DNA of 5,107 nt, taken from the NCBI GenBank assembly GCA_020051025.1, contig JAGVJS010000008.1:1-5107 (forward strand), given 5' to 3'. This DNA comes from Sphingobium sp. Lineage in GTDB: Bacteria > Pseudomonadota > Alphaproteobacteria > Sphingomonadales > Sphingomonadaceae. A program made the position numbers and the translations under genes. The notes under the pieces are model-generated. The model did not search any database. It was not told the DNA's origin and saw nothing but the letters and a program-made list of their open reading frames with translations. How positions within the stretch are numbered: position 1 is the stretch's first letter; each line of letters starts with the position of its first letter. Below, piece by piece: positions 1-5,107 of the stretch.

Positions 1-162
1 CAGCAGGTCGGTGCCCACGGCGGTCTTGGCGCTGACGCCGAACATCAGCACCAGCAGCGGCGTCATCAGCGATCCGCCGCCGACGCCGGTGACGCCCACC
101 AGCACGCCGACCAGCACGCCGGCAACGGCATGGAAGAGGTCGATAGATCCCATCAGGCTCAT
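1..162 (-). CDS. TauE/SafE-family membrane exporter, N-terminal fragment (runs off left edge)
   Basis: Only the first 54 codons are in the window; the rest lies beyond position 1. The product starts MSLMGSIDLFHAVAG and continues into a glycine-rich hydrophobic segment, GVTGVGGGSLMTPLLVLMFG (about residues 23-42), followed by VSAKTAVGTDLL. This first transmembrane hairpin, with a G-rich turn, a 'TPLL' helix and an 'A-x-GTDLL' end, is characteristic of the TauE/SafE (DUF81) family. These are inner-membrane proteins of about 250-300 residues proposed to export sulfite, sulfoacetate or other small organic anions; substrate cannot be told from this fragment. ATG at 162 is the only plausible start apart from an internal ATG at 153: no ATG, GTG or TTG lies between 162 and the in-frame stop at 217-219. 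An AAGGA lies at 176-180, about 13 nt from the ATG, which is long for a ribosome site. It follows two same-strand genes after a 98-nt gap, so it may be the operon's last gene or have its own promoter. Confidence 0.85.
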   Translation of the reverse strand, partial: MSLMGSIDLFHAVAGVLVGVLVGVTGVGGGSLMTPLLVLMFGVSAKTAVGTDLL

Positions 163-260
163 GGCGCCCGTCTTATCCTTATAATCTGCAACCCTGCGAC
201 AAGTCTTCCAGCCGTTTCACCGGCGTAACACAAGCGGGTTCGGGTTTCAGGGCATGAACT
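163..260 (-). other. Intergenic gap upstream of the exporter gene
   Basis: This 98-nt gap separates the end of the membrane-protein gene from the start of the TauE/SafE gene, both on the minus strand. It holds a modest AT-rich patch (TTATAATC around 178-186), which on the minus strand reads GATTATAAGG and could contribute a -10 element, but no convincing -35 partner at 16-18 nt was found. A 4-bp inverted repeat (GCCG at 211-214, CGGC at 221-224) is too weak to be called a terminator, and no T-tract follows it. Read-through from the upstream genes is therefore possible. Confidence 0.35.
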
Positions 261-911
261 TCAGCTTTTGGTGAGCCGCGCCCAGCGAGCGTCGACTGTG
301 GCCTGCGCGGTGGCGGCCCTGACCGTTTCGACCCGCGACAGGCCGCGCAGCGCGAGGCTGTGTCCGGCGATCCAGCGACCGGCGATGCCATAGCCGACAT
401 CGTAGAGCGCTACATTTTCATGCATATCGCCGCCCACTACGAAGCGAGTGGTGATGACGACAGGTAGCCGTTCGTCGCCGACGCTGTCGTCCGGGAGCTT
501 TGCCTTGGCCCGCGCCTTCTTCAAGGCGCTGTCAAACCAGCCAGCCTCGATCCGGGGATCGCCGGTGGTGTCGATCGGCGCTATGCCGAGTGCGCGGGGG
601 AAGAGGATGGTCTGGCTCTGGATCACCTGATCGGGATCGGTGGTCTTGAGCGCGATCCGGTCATCCTTCACGGAGTCGGCGTTCAGGACCAGTGCGGCGG
701 CGCGGCTGGACGCCTTGCGGCTCTCGGCCGCCCGTTCCGCCGCCTTGTCTGCGCGCTCATCCTTTTTGTCTGCCCAGTTGAGATAAAGGGTGAGGGCGGA
801 AATGGATACAGCCAGTACCGCCAGCACCTCGCCCAGCGTGATCCAGCGACGGCGAATCGCGGCGGCCTCCGCAGCGCGCGCTTCCTTGGGCGTATCGGGC
901 GTCTCGCTCAT
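261..911 (-). CDS. Single-pass membrane-anchored protein of unknown function (216 aa)
   Basis: I do not recognise a named family. The N-terminus (1-22) is hydrophilic and Ala-rich and ends in RRR. One clear transmembrane helix follows (about 23-45, WITLGEVLAVLAVSISALTL to N45W46). A highly charged Ala/Lys/Glu/Arg helix (about 47-73, containing DKKDERADKAAERAAESRK) comes next and looks like a stalk or short coiled coil. The rest (74-216) is mixed and soluble-looking, with beta-type stretches such as LPVVITTRFVVGG (149-161). There is no signal-peptidase site, lipobox or enzyme motif. The RRR before the helix suggests a cytoplasmic N-terminus and periplasmic C-terminal domain, but the charges after it make this uncertain. 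The start at 911 is chosen over an upstream extension that would run deep into the GST gene: the ATG follows the GST stop by 5 nt, an AGGTGG lies 10 nt upstream, and residues before it are Arg/Pro-rich out-of-frame GST sequence. It is probably co-transcribed with the GST, which does not by itself indicate a shared function. Confidence 0.8.
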   Translation of the reverse strand: MSETPDTPKEARAAEAAAIRRRWITLGEVLAVLAVSISALTLYLNWADKKDERADKAAERAAESRKASSRAAALVLNADSVKDDRIALKTTDPDQVIQSQTILFPRALGIAPIDTTGDPRIEAGWFDSALKKARAKAKLPDDSVGDERLPVVITTRFVVGGDMHENVALYDVGYGIAGRWIAGHSLALRGLSRVETVRAATAQATVDARWARLTKS

Positions 912-916
912 CTGTG

Positions 917-1591
917 TCACACCACCTGAGGCGGGACTTCGAACCGGTCGATCACCCAGTCTTCCGCCTGGGCGCCGCCGATCCATTCCTGCATCCAGGG
1001 ATGGGCGATGATGGCGCGCATATAGGCTTCGGCAAAGCGGGCGACGGGTAGTTGGTAGGTGATGAAGCGGGTGACGACCGGCGCGAACATCACATCCACA
1101 GCGCCGAATTGTCCGAACAGAAATTCGCCCTCGCCGCCGTGGCGGGCGCGGGCCTGCGCCCATAGCTGCATGATGCGGGCGATATCCTGCGCCACCGGAT
1201 CGGATGGCGGCACAGCCGGGTAGATCTGCCGGATGTTCATGCTGTGCTCGCGGCGCAGCGCGGCAAAGCTGCTGTGCATTTCGGCGGCCATGGACCGGGC
1301 CATGGCGCGGGCGGCGGGATCGGCCGGCCAGAACAGGTCGCCTTCCGTCTTTTCATTCAGATATTCGACGATGGCCAGGCTGTCCCACACGACGACATCG
1401 TCGCCATCCCACAGGATCGGCACCTTGCCGGAGGAGGGGGCGAACTCGTCGCCCTCGCGCCGCTTTTCCCATGCCTCGTCATAGAGGGGGACGACGACTT
1501 CCTCAAACGGGAGAGCGGAGAGCTTGCATGCCAGCCAGCCGCGCAGCGACCAGCTCGAATAGGCCTTGTTGCCAATGAGCAGCTTCATCAT
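917..1591 (-). CDS. Glutathione S-transferase family protein (224 aa)
   Basis: This is a complete cytosolic GST of normal length, which would conjugate glutathione to electrophiles or use it in a related reduction or isomerisation; the substrate is unknown. The N-terminal thioredoxin-fold domain (about 1-83) opens with MKLLIGNKAYSSWSL, where Ser12/Ser13 are the likely catalytic serines. The glutathione-binding cis-proline is in KVPIL (Pro58), and D70-S71 in WDSLAI binds the gamma-glutamyl group. The all-helical C-terminal domain (about 92-215) has the FGAVDVMFAPVVTRF segment with Asp166 as the N-capping residue typical of GSTs. The sequence pattern matches a bacterial Ser-type GST group common in proteobacteria. 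Two adjacent ATGs (1591 and 1588) could start it. An AGAAGGGG at 1594-1601 is 2-4 nt from the first and 5-7 nt from the second, so 1588 (223 aa, MKLL...) is at least as likely. It is the first gene of a minus-strand operon and is transcribed away from the two-component genes. Confidence 0.93.
   Translation of the reverse strand: MMKLLIGNKAYSSWSLRGWLACKLSALPFEEVVVPLYDEAWEKRREGDEFAPSSGKVPILWDGDDVVVWDSLAIVEYLNEKTEGDLFWPADPAARAMARSMAAEMHSSFAALRREHSMNIRQIYPAVPPSDPVAQDIARIMQLWAQARARHGGEGEFLFGQFGAVDVMFAPVVTRFITYQLPVARFAEAYMRAIIAHPWMQEWIGGAQAEDWVIDRFEVPPQVV
922..927 (-). promoter_or_regulatory. Shine-Dalgarno for the 216-aa membrane protein
   Basis: AGGTGG on the minus strand, inside the last codons of the GST gene and 10 nt before the ATG at 911. 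It supports the 911 start and indicates that the gene is translated from the GST transcript. Confidence 0.5.
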
Positions 1592-1593
1592 GT

Positions 1594-1601
1594 CCCCTTC
1601 T
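1594..1601 (-). promoter_or_regulatory. Shine-Dalgarno for the GST gene
   Basis: AGAAGGGG on the minus strand just before the tandem ATGs. Spacing from AGAAGG is 4 nt to the ATG at 1591 and 7 nt to that at 1588, which favours the second as the main start. Confidence 0.6.
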
Positions 1602-1645
1602 TAGACGGCAGACAGGCGGCAAGTCGAGCGCGAAGGGCGCACCGG

Positions 1646-1655
1646 GATAGCTATC
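1646..1655. repeat. 10-bp perfect palindrome in the divergent promoter region
   Basis: GATAGCTATC is self-complementary over all 10 bases. It lies between the divergent GST and response-regulator genes, 55 nt upstream of the GST ATG and 65 nt upstream of the regulator ATG, where an operator would be expected. Its right half also begins the direct repeat described separately. No binding protein can be named. Confidence 0.35.
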
Positions 1656-1679
1656 GGGCGCAGGGGGCACTATCCTGCG
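1651..1679. repeat. Imperfect direct repeat, CTATCNNGCG, in the divergent promoter region
   Basis: CTATCGGGCG (1651-1660) recurs as CTATCCTGCG (1670-1679), matching at 8 of 10 bases. The start-to-start spacing is 19 bp, near two helical turns, so both copies would lie on roughly the same DNA face. OmpR/PhoB-type regulators bind direct repeats, usually about 10-11 bp apart, so this could be an autoregulatory site. A chance match in GC-rich DNA is also quite possible. Confidence 0.25.
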
Positions 1680-1699
1680 GTCGACAGCCACCAATTCGG

Positions 1700-1712
1700 A
1701 ATCGGGCCGATT
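1700..1712. repeat. 13-bp palindrome overlapping the regulator's candidate promoter
   Basis: AATCGG (1700-1705) and CCGATT (1707-1712) are exact inverted copies around a single central G. The element ends 7 nt before the ATG of the response regulator and overlaps the AT-rich candidate -10 sequence. A protein bound here would block or steer polymerase, so it is a plausible operator. It is too close to the start codon and too short to act as a terminator. Confidence 0.3.
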
Positions 1713-1717
1713 ATATT
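1709..1717 (+). promoter_or_regulatory. Candidate -10 element for the two-component operon
   Basis: GATTATATT is the only strongly AT-rich stretch in the intergenic region and sits directly against the ATG at 1720. Read as GATTAT (1709-1714), transcription would begin at or within 1-2 nt of the start codon. No good -35 hexamer was found at normal spacing; a TCGACA at 1681-1686 is 22 nt away, which is too far. The call rests on composition and position only. Confidence 0.25.
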
Positions 1718-1719
1718 TC

Positions 1720-2397
1720 ATGAGCATGCACGTACTTCTGGTGGAGGATGACAGGCAGTTGCAGCGGCAACTGGCCGAACAATTGTCGCAGTTCGGGCAT
1801 CAGGTTGAGACCGCCGACGACGGCCTTGCCGCGCTGGCGATCGTTGGTCAGAAGGCGTTTGACATCGTCGTCCTGGACTGGATGATGCCCGGCGTCGACG
1901 GGATCACCGTGCTGCGCCAGTTGCGCGAGGGCGGGATGAACGTGCCCGTGCTGATGCTGACTGCGCTGGGGCAGGTGTTCGACAAGGTCGAGGGGTTCGA
2001 TGCCGGCGCCGATGACTATGTCGTCAAGCCGGTCGATCCGCTGGAGCTGAATGCGCGATTGAACGCGCTGGTCCGCGCCCGCCGCACCAATGACCAGCCA
2101 TCCGACACGGTGAGCGCGGGGGACATCACCATCAGCCCGTCGCGGTTGCGCGCCTGGCGCGGCGGTCGGCCGCTCAACCTGTCGCAGACGGAGTTCAAAC
2201 TTCTGCTGGAACTGGCGCGCAATGCCGGCACCCTCGTCACCCGGCCGATGCTGATCGAGCGGATATGGGGGCTGGATTTCATGCCCACGACCAATCTGGT
2301 CGATGCCCATATCCGCCATTTGCGGGTGAAGCTGGTCGAACAAGGCGATGATCCGATCAGCACCCAGCGCGGCATGGGCTATATGTTGCGGGCATGA
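1720..2397 (+). CDS. OmpR/PhoB-family DNA-binding response regulator (225 aa)
   Basis: This is a cytoplasmic transcription regulator controlled by phosphorylation. The receiver domain (about 3-118) has the acidic pocket E9-D10-D11 (LLVEDD), the phospho-acceptor Asp53 in VVLDWMMPGVDG, the switch Thr81 in LMLTA and the invariant Lys103 in VVKPVDP. A linker (about 119-130) leads to a winged-helix domain (about 131-225) with LNLSQTEFKLLLELARNAG, a recognition-helix region around TNLVDAHIRHLRVKL and the C-terminal wing hairpin STQRGMGYMLRA. Length is normal for the family and all key residues are present, so it should be active. The only start candidates are ATG at 1720 and ATG at 1726: the frame is open upstream to 1651 but contains no ATG, GTG or TTG. 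Neither ATG has a visible Shine-Dalgarno sequence. It is first in a two-gene operon with the kinase, whose ATG overlaps its stop. Targets are unknown; autoregulation is a reasonable guess. Confidence 0.96.
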   Translation: MSMHVLLVEDDRQLQRQLAEQLSQFGHQVETADDGLAALAIVGQKAFDIVVLDWMMPGVDGITVLRQLREGGMNVPVLMLTALGQVFDKVEGFDAGADDYVVKPVDPLELNARLNALVRARRTNDQPSDTVSAGDITISPSRLRAWRGGRPLNLSQTEFKLLLELARNAGTLVTRPMLIERIWGLDFMPTTNLVDAHIRHLRVKLVEQGDDPISTQRGMGYMLRA

Positions 2398-3734
2398 GGT
2401 GGCGGCCGCAAACGCTGCGGGGGCTGACGATAGCCTTTCTCGCCCTGTTCCTGACCGTGACCGCCGCGGCGGGGCTGGGCACTTTCTTTGCGACGCTGTC
2501 GATGATCGTCGCGCTGGTGGACGAACGGGTCGAGGCGGAAAGCCACGCCATTGCGCCAGTGGGCGCAAAATTCGACTGGGACGAGTGGCGTGAGCGGATC
2601 ACCGAAATGGCGCGGCAGCGCGATACGGCCGATCTTGGCATGTTGCTGACCGATGCACAGGGGCGGCGCATCGCGGGGAATGTGCGCTTTACCCGGCCGC
2701 TGCCGCTGGGCTTTTCCTCACTCGACCGGCGTGACCGGATCGAGGGGCTGAGCGCGGGCCGGGTGCTGGTCCGCGATCTGGGGCAGGGGGTGCGGCTGGC
2801 GGTGTTTGCAGAAACCGAGCCGATCGACGATTATTTCGCGGTGCGCCAACGCCTTTACATCGCCGGCTTTGGCGCGATCGTGGTCGTGGTGCTGGCGGGC
2901 CTCCTGCTGTTCCGGCGCCTGATCGGCGAGCGGATCGAGCAGATGCGGATGACCGCCGAATCGATCATCGATGGCGATATCGCCCGTCGCGTACCGCTGG
3001 TGGGGGACGATGGCGAGTTTGACCAGCAGGCTGCTGCGCTCAACCGCATGCTGGATCGCATGGGCCAGTTGATGGCCGAAGTGCGCAACGTATCGAACGA
3101 TATATCGCATGAGATGCGCACGCCGCTCGCGCGGCTGCGGAACGAGCTGGCACTGTTGGAGCAAAGGGACGCGGCGGCGCCGGTGCGCGAGGCGCTGATG
3201 CTGGCGATCGGACAGGCGGATGACCTGCTCACCATGTTCGGGGCCATGCTGCGGATCGCGGAGATTGAGAGCGGGGCGCGCCGCGCAGGGTTCCAGTCGG
3301 TCGCACTGGATGCGTTGGTGGAGGAGATGATCGAGATGGTGCGGCCGCTGGCGGCGGAAAAGGACCAGCGGATCGCTATCATCCTGAATGAGCCGGCCCA
3401 GATGGCGGGGGACAGGCAGTTGCTGTCGCAGATGCTGATCAACCTGCTGGAAAATGCCGTGCGCCATACACCTGTCGGGGCGGATGTGCGGGTCTCACTG
3501 GAGCGGGGGCAGGCCGGCATCAGGCTGGCGATCGCCGATAATGGCCCTGGCATAGCGGCGGATCAGCGTGCGCTGGCGATGCGGCGTTTCGGCCGGACCG
3601 ATGTGAGCCGGCATCATAAGGGGCATGGGCTGGGCCTGCCGCTGGCCGATGCGATTGTACGGCTGCATCGGGGGACTTTGACTCTCGAAGATGCAGGGCC
3701 GGGCCTGCGCATCGTCATGACATTCCCCATATAA
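2394..3734 (+). CDS. Two-component sensor histidine kinase (446 aa)
   Basis: This is an inner-membrane kinase that should phosphorylate, and probably dephosphorylate, the regulator encoded just upstream. The first transmembrane helix is at about 11-41 and the second at about 153-174. Between them lies a periplasmic sensor of roughly 110 residues (about 43-152) that I cannot assign to a known ligand class; it contains WDEWRERI and a PAS-like MLLTDAQGRRIAGN stretch. A HAMP linker follows (about 172-228, including GEFDQQAAALNRMLDRM). The phospho-accepting His239 is in ISHEMRTPLARLRNEL. The ATPase domain has the N-box NLLENAVRHTP (349-360), the G1 box DNGPGI (382-387), an RRFGR segment (397-401) and the G2 box GHGLGLPLADAI (410-421). 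All catalytic motifs are intact. The ATG lies within ATGA, sharing bases with the regulator's TGA, which implies translational coupling; no strong Shine-Dalgarno sequence is seen. The stop codon overlaps the T-tract of the opposite-strand terminator. Confidence 0.95.
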   Translation: MRWRPQTLRGLTIAFLALFLTVTAAAGLGTFFATLSMIVALVDERVEAESHAIAPVGAKFDWDEWRERITEMARQRDTADLGMLLTDAQGRRIAGNVRFTRPLPLGFSSLDRRDRIEGLSAGRVLVRDLGQGVRLAVFAETEPIDDYFAVRQRLYIAGFGAIVVVVLAGLLLFRRLIGERIEQMRMTAESIIDGDIARRVPLVGDDGEFDQQAAALNRMLDRMGQLMAEVRNVSNDISHEMRTPLARLRNELALLEQRDAAAPVREALMLAIGQADDLLTMFGAMLRIAEIESGARRAGFQSVALDALVEEMIEMVRPLAAEKDQRIAIILNEPAQMAGDRQLLSQMLINLLENAVRHTPVGADVRVSLERGQAGIRLAIADNGPGIAADQRALAMRRFGRTDVSRHHKGHGLGLPLADAIVRLHRGTLTLEDAGPGLRIVMTFPI

Positions 3735-3766
3735 AAACCGGCGTGGCGGATGTCCGCCACGCCGGT
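3733..3766 (-). terminator. Rho-independent terminator of the TonB-dependent receptor gene
   Basis: A perfect 14-bp stem (3737-3750 with 3753-3766) has a 2-nt centre. On the minus strand it is followed by TTTTTATAT, giving a classic intrinsic terminator 27 nt after the receptor's stop. On the plus strand the hairpin is followed by CCAGGCC with no T-run, so it would end the kinase transcript poorly, although it could protect that mRNA's 3' end. The T-tract overlaps the kinase stop codon at 3732-3734. Confidence 0.88.
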
Positions 3767-3793
3767 CCAGGCCAAGAACCTGCTGTTGAAGGA

Positions 3794-5107
3794 TCAGAAC
3801 TTTAAGCTGGCTTCCACGCCGTAAGTGCGCGGCGCGTTGAAGTTGCCATAATCGCCCAGCACGTTGGAAATGCTGCCATTGCTCACGCTGCTGGTCGGGG
3901 CAGCCGGCAGGCTGTTCGACGGGTCGCGACGGAACACATATTGTTCGTTGAACAGGTTGCGGCCCCACAGGCTGAGCGTCAGGTTGCGGCCATTGCCGGT
4001 GCCGATATCCGCCAGCGAGATGCGACCGTTGAAGATCAGCGAGCTGTCATTTTTCGTGGCGAACTGGTCGAAGGCCTGGGTAGCCTGCGAATAGTTACCG
4101 TCGAAGTGGAACTTCAGCTTCGTGTCGCCGCCGCCGACCGGCACGGCATAGTCGATCGACCCGCTCGCGGCGTTGCGCGGCGTGAACACGATGTAGAAAT
4201 TCTGGTAAACGCTGGTCGACGCCCCGGTCGTATCCGTCGCGGTGATCAGCACCGGCGGGATCTTCGTATAGGTGTAGGCGTAGGAGGCGTTCAGCGTCAG
4301 TCCTTCGACCGGGTTCAGCGTCAGGTCCGCCTCGATCCCGCGGATCTTGGTGGTGCCGGGCGCATTGATCGTGACGAGGTTGTTGAAGCTGCTGGTGCCG
4401 ACGAACTGGATGGAACTGATGTCCACCTGGCTGTCCTTGCGGTCCATGATGTAGGCGGCCAGATTGAAGCGGTCGCGGTTGTTCCAGAAATCCGACTTCA
4501 GGCCGACTTCGTAGGACTTCACATCTTCAGGGTCGAAGGCCTGATAGTTGGACGTGCGCGAGCTGGCGCCGCCGGCGCGATAGCCGGTGGCATATTTCGC
4601 ATAGACGTGCAGGTCGTCGCTGACGTCATAGGCGACGGTGGCCATCGGGTTGAAGCGGTTCCAGCTGGCATCGAGCGGCTGGTAGCCGACGCTGGCGGCA
4701 GGCGGGTTGGTGTCGTAATTCACATTGCGCGAATAATGCAGCACGCCCTTCTTCTTGTCGTGCGTGTAACGGCCGCCCACGGTGATGTGCAGCGCGTCGG
4801 TGGCGTTCCAGGTCAGCTGGCCATAAGCGGCATAGCTTTTCGACCAGACTTCCGAAGCGCGGTCGATCGAGCAGCCATTGACCGCCGAGCCGACGAAGGC
4901 CGGGGTGGAGGCGGTGCAGAAGGGGATGGTGACATAATTATAGCCGGTGATCGCGCCAGCCGCGTTGCGAATGGCGACCGCGCCCATCGAGCTGGGCGTC
5001 GCTGCGTCATCGCTGACATGTTCGTTGAAGTAGAACAGGCCCGCGACATAATCGATATTGCCGATGGTGCCGACAGCCTGAAGTTCCTGGCTGAACTGGC
5101 GCTGGCG
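3794..5107 (-). CDS. TonB-dependent outer-membrane receptor, C-terminal part (437 aa visible, enters from right edge)
   Basis: The reading frame is open to the window's right end, so the methionine at 4987 is internal, not a start. The 40 codons before it read RQRQFSQELQAVGTIGNIDY then VAGLFYFNEHV, typical receptor barrel sequence. The visible part is most of the 22-stranded beta-barrel; the signal peptide, TonB box and plug domain lie outside. Supporting marks are alternating aromatic strands, KYATGYRAGG (visible residues 171-180), DPEDVKSYEVGLKSDFW (192-208), IRGIEADLTL (255-264), LWGRNLFNEQYVFRRDPS (380-397) and a terminal phenylalanine in GVEASLKF, the signal for outer-membrane assembly. 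Two cysteines at visible residues 64 and 79 lie in a probable surface loop and may form a disulfide. Such receptors import iron chelates, vitamin B12, sugars or aromatic and plant compounds using TonB energy; the substrate cannot be inferred here. It converges on the kinase gene and has its own terminator. Confidence 0.95.
   Translation of the reverse strand, partial: RQRQFSQELQAVGTIGNIDYVAGLFYFNEHVSDDAATPSSMGAVAIRNAAGAITGYNYVTIPFCTASTPAFVGSAVNGCSIDRASEVWSKSYAAYGQLTWNATDALHITVGGRYTHDKKKGVLHYSRNVNYDTNPPAASVGYQPLDASWNRFNPMATVAYDVSDDLHVYAKYATGYRAGGASSRTSNYQAFDPEDVKSYEVGLKSDFWNNRDRFNLAAYIMDRKDSQVDISSIQFVGTSSFNNLVTINAPGTTKIRGIEADLTLNPVEGLTLNASYAYTYTKIPPVLITATDTTGASTSVYQNFYIVFTPRNAASGSIDYAVPVGGGDTKLKFHFDGNYSQATQAFDQFATKNDSSLIFNGRISLADIGTGNGRNLTLSLWGRNLFNEQYVFRRDPSNSLPAAPTSSVSNGSISNVLGDYGNFNAPRTYGVEASLKF

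Noticed and set aside
912..1163. 84-residue N-terminal extension that would make the 216-aa membrane protein 300 aa
   Set aside because: It lies entirely in a shadow frame of the GST gene, is Arg/Pro-rich with no domain character, and has no ribosome site. The ATG at 911 has an AGGTGG upstream and sits directly after the GST stop.
1244..1723. Plus-strand open frame of 159 codons opposite the GST and the intergenic region
   Set aside because: Its composition matches antisense GST codons. It runs across the divergent promoter region and overlaps the regulator's start, with no family resemblance.
1711..2568. Long minus-strand open frame (285 codons) opposite the response regulator
   Set aside because: The product is rich in His, Gln, Arg and Pro with no recognisable fold, as expected for the antisense frame of a high-GC gene. 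The plus-strand frame has complete response-regulator motifs.
2718..3553. Two long minus-strand open frames opposite the histidine kinase
   Set aside because: Both are low-complexity antisense shadows (His/Arg/Gln-rich or Ser/Arg/Ile-rich) with no ribosome site. The kinase on the plus strand has every catalytic box.
3737..3766. The same hairpin as an intrinsic terminator for the kinase operon on the plus strand
   Set aside because: No T-run follows the stem on the plus strand (next bases CCAGGCC), so only minus-strand termination is supported.
4985..4987. Methionine codon as the start of the TonB-dependent receptor
   Set aside because: The frame continues open for 40 more codons to the window edge and encodes recognisable barrel sequence, so the codon is internal and the gene is truncated by the window.
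1..5107. Mobile elements, CRISPR arrays, tRNA or rRNA genes, toxin-antitoxin pairs
   Set aside because: I found no transposase-like reading frame, spaced repeat array, tRNA-like cloverleaf or abrupt change in base composition. Nearly all of the window is explained by six ordinary genes.

Overview
The window looks like chromosomal DNA of a high-GC alphaproteobacterium, most likely a sphingomonad (Sphingobium, Sphingomonas, Novosphingobium or relatives). This rests on the strong GC bias at third codon positions, the style of the TonB-dependent receptor and the glutathione S-transferase, and the overall gene mix. The genus is inferred from protein character, not from a marker gene.

Layout, left to right. 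(1) Positions 1-162, minus strand: the first 54 residues of a TauE/SafE-family membrane exporter that runs off the left edge. (2) Positions 261-911, minus: a 216-residue protein of unknown function with one membrane anchor. (3) Positions 917-1591, minus: a complete cytosolic glutathione S-transferase. It ends 5 nt before gene 2 starts, so the two almost certainly share a transcript, and the exporter follows 98 nt further downstream. (4) Positions 1592-1719: a 128-nt divergent intergenic region with two short palindromes, a spaced direct repeat and an AT-rich candidate -10 element just before the next gene. (5) Positions 1720-2397, plus: an OmpR/PhoB-type response regulator. (6) Positions 2394-3734, plus: its partner sensor histidine kinase, starting inside the regulator's stop codon (ATGA overlap). 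(7) Positions 3733-3766: a strong 14-bp hairpin whose T-tract lies on the minus strand, so it terminates the next gene. (8) Positions 3794-5107, minus: the C-terminal 437 residues of a TonB-dependent outer-membrane receptor that enters from the right edge.

Genes 5 and 6 form a complete two-component system: the kinase senses through a periplasmic domain of about 110 residues, phosphorylates the regulator at Asp53, and the regulator binds DNA through a winged helix. The stimulus and targets cannot be read from sequence. The divergent GST operon and the convergent receptor are possible targets by position only. No mobile element, CRISPR array, RNA gene or clear sign of horizontal transfer was seen. 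I do not see an unmistakably novel system. The items most worth a second look are the regulator's start without a Shine-Dalgarno sequence, the repeats in the divergent promoter region, and the uncharacterised membrane protein coupled to the GST.
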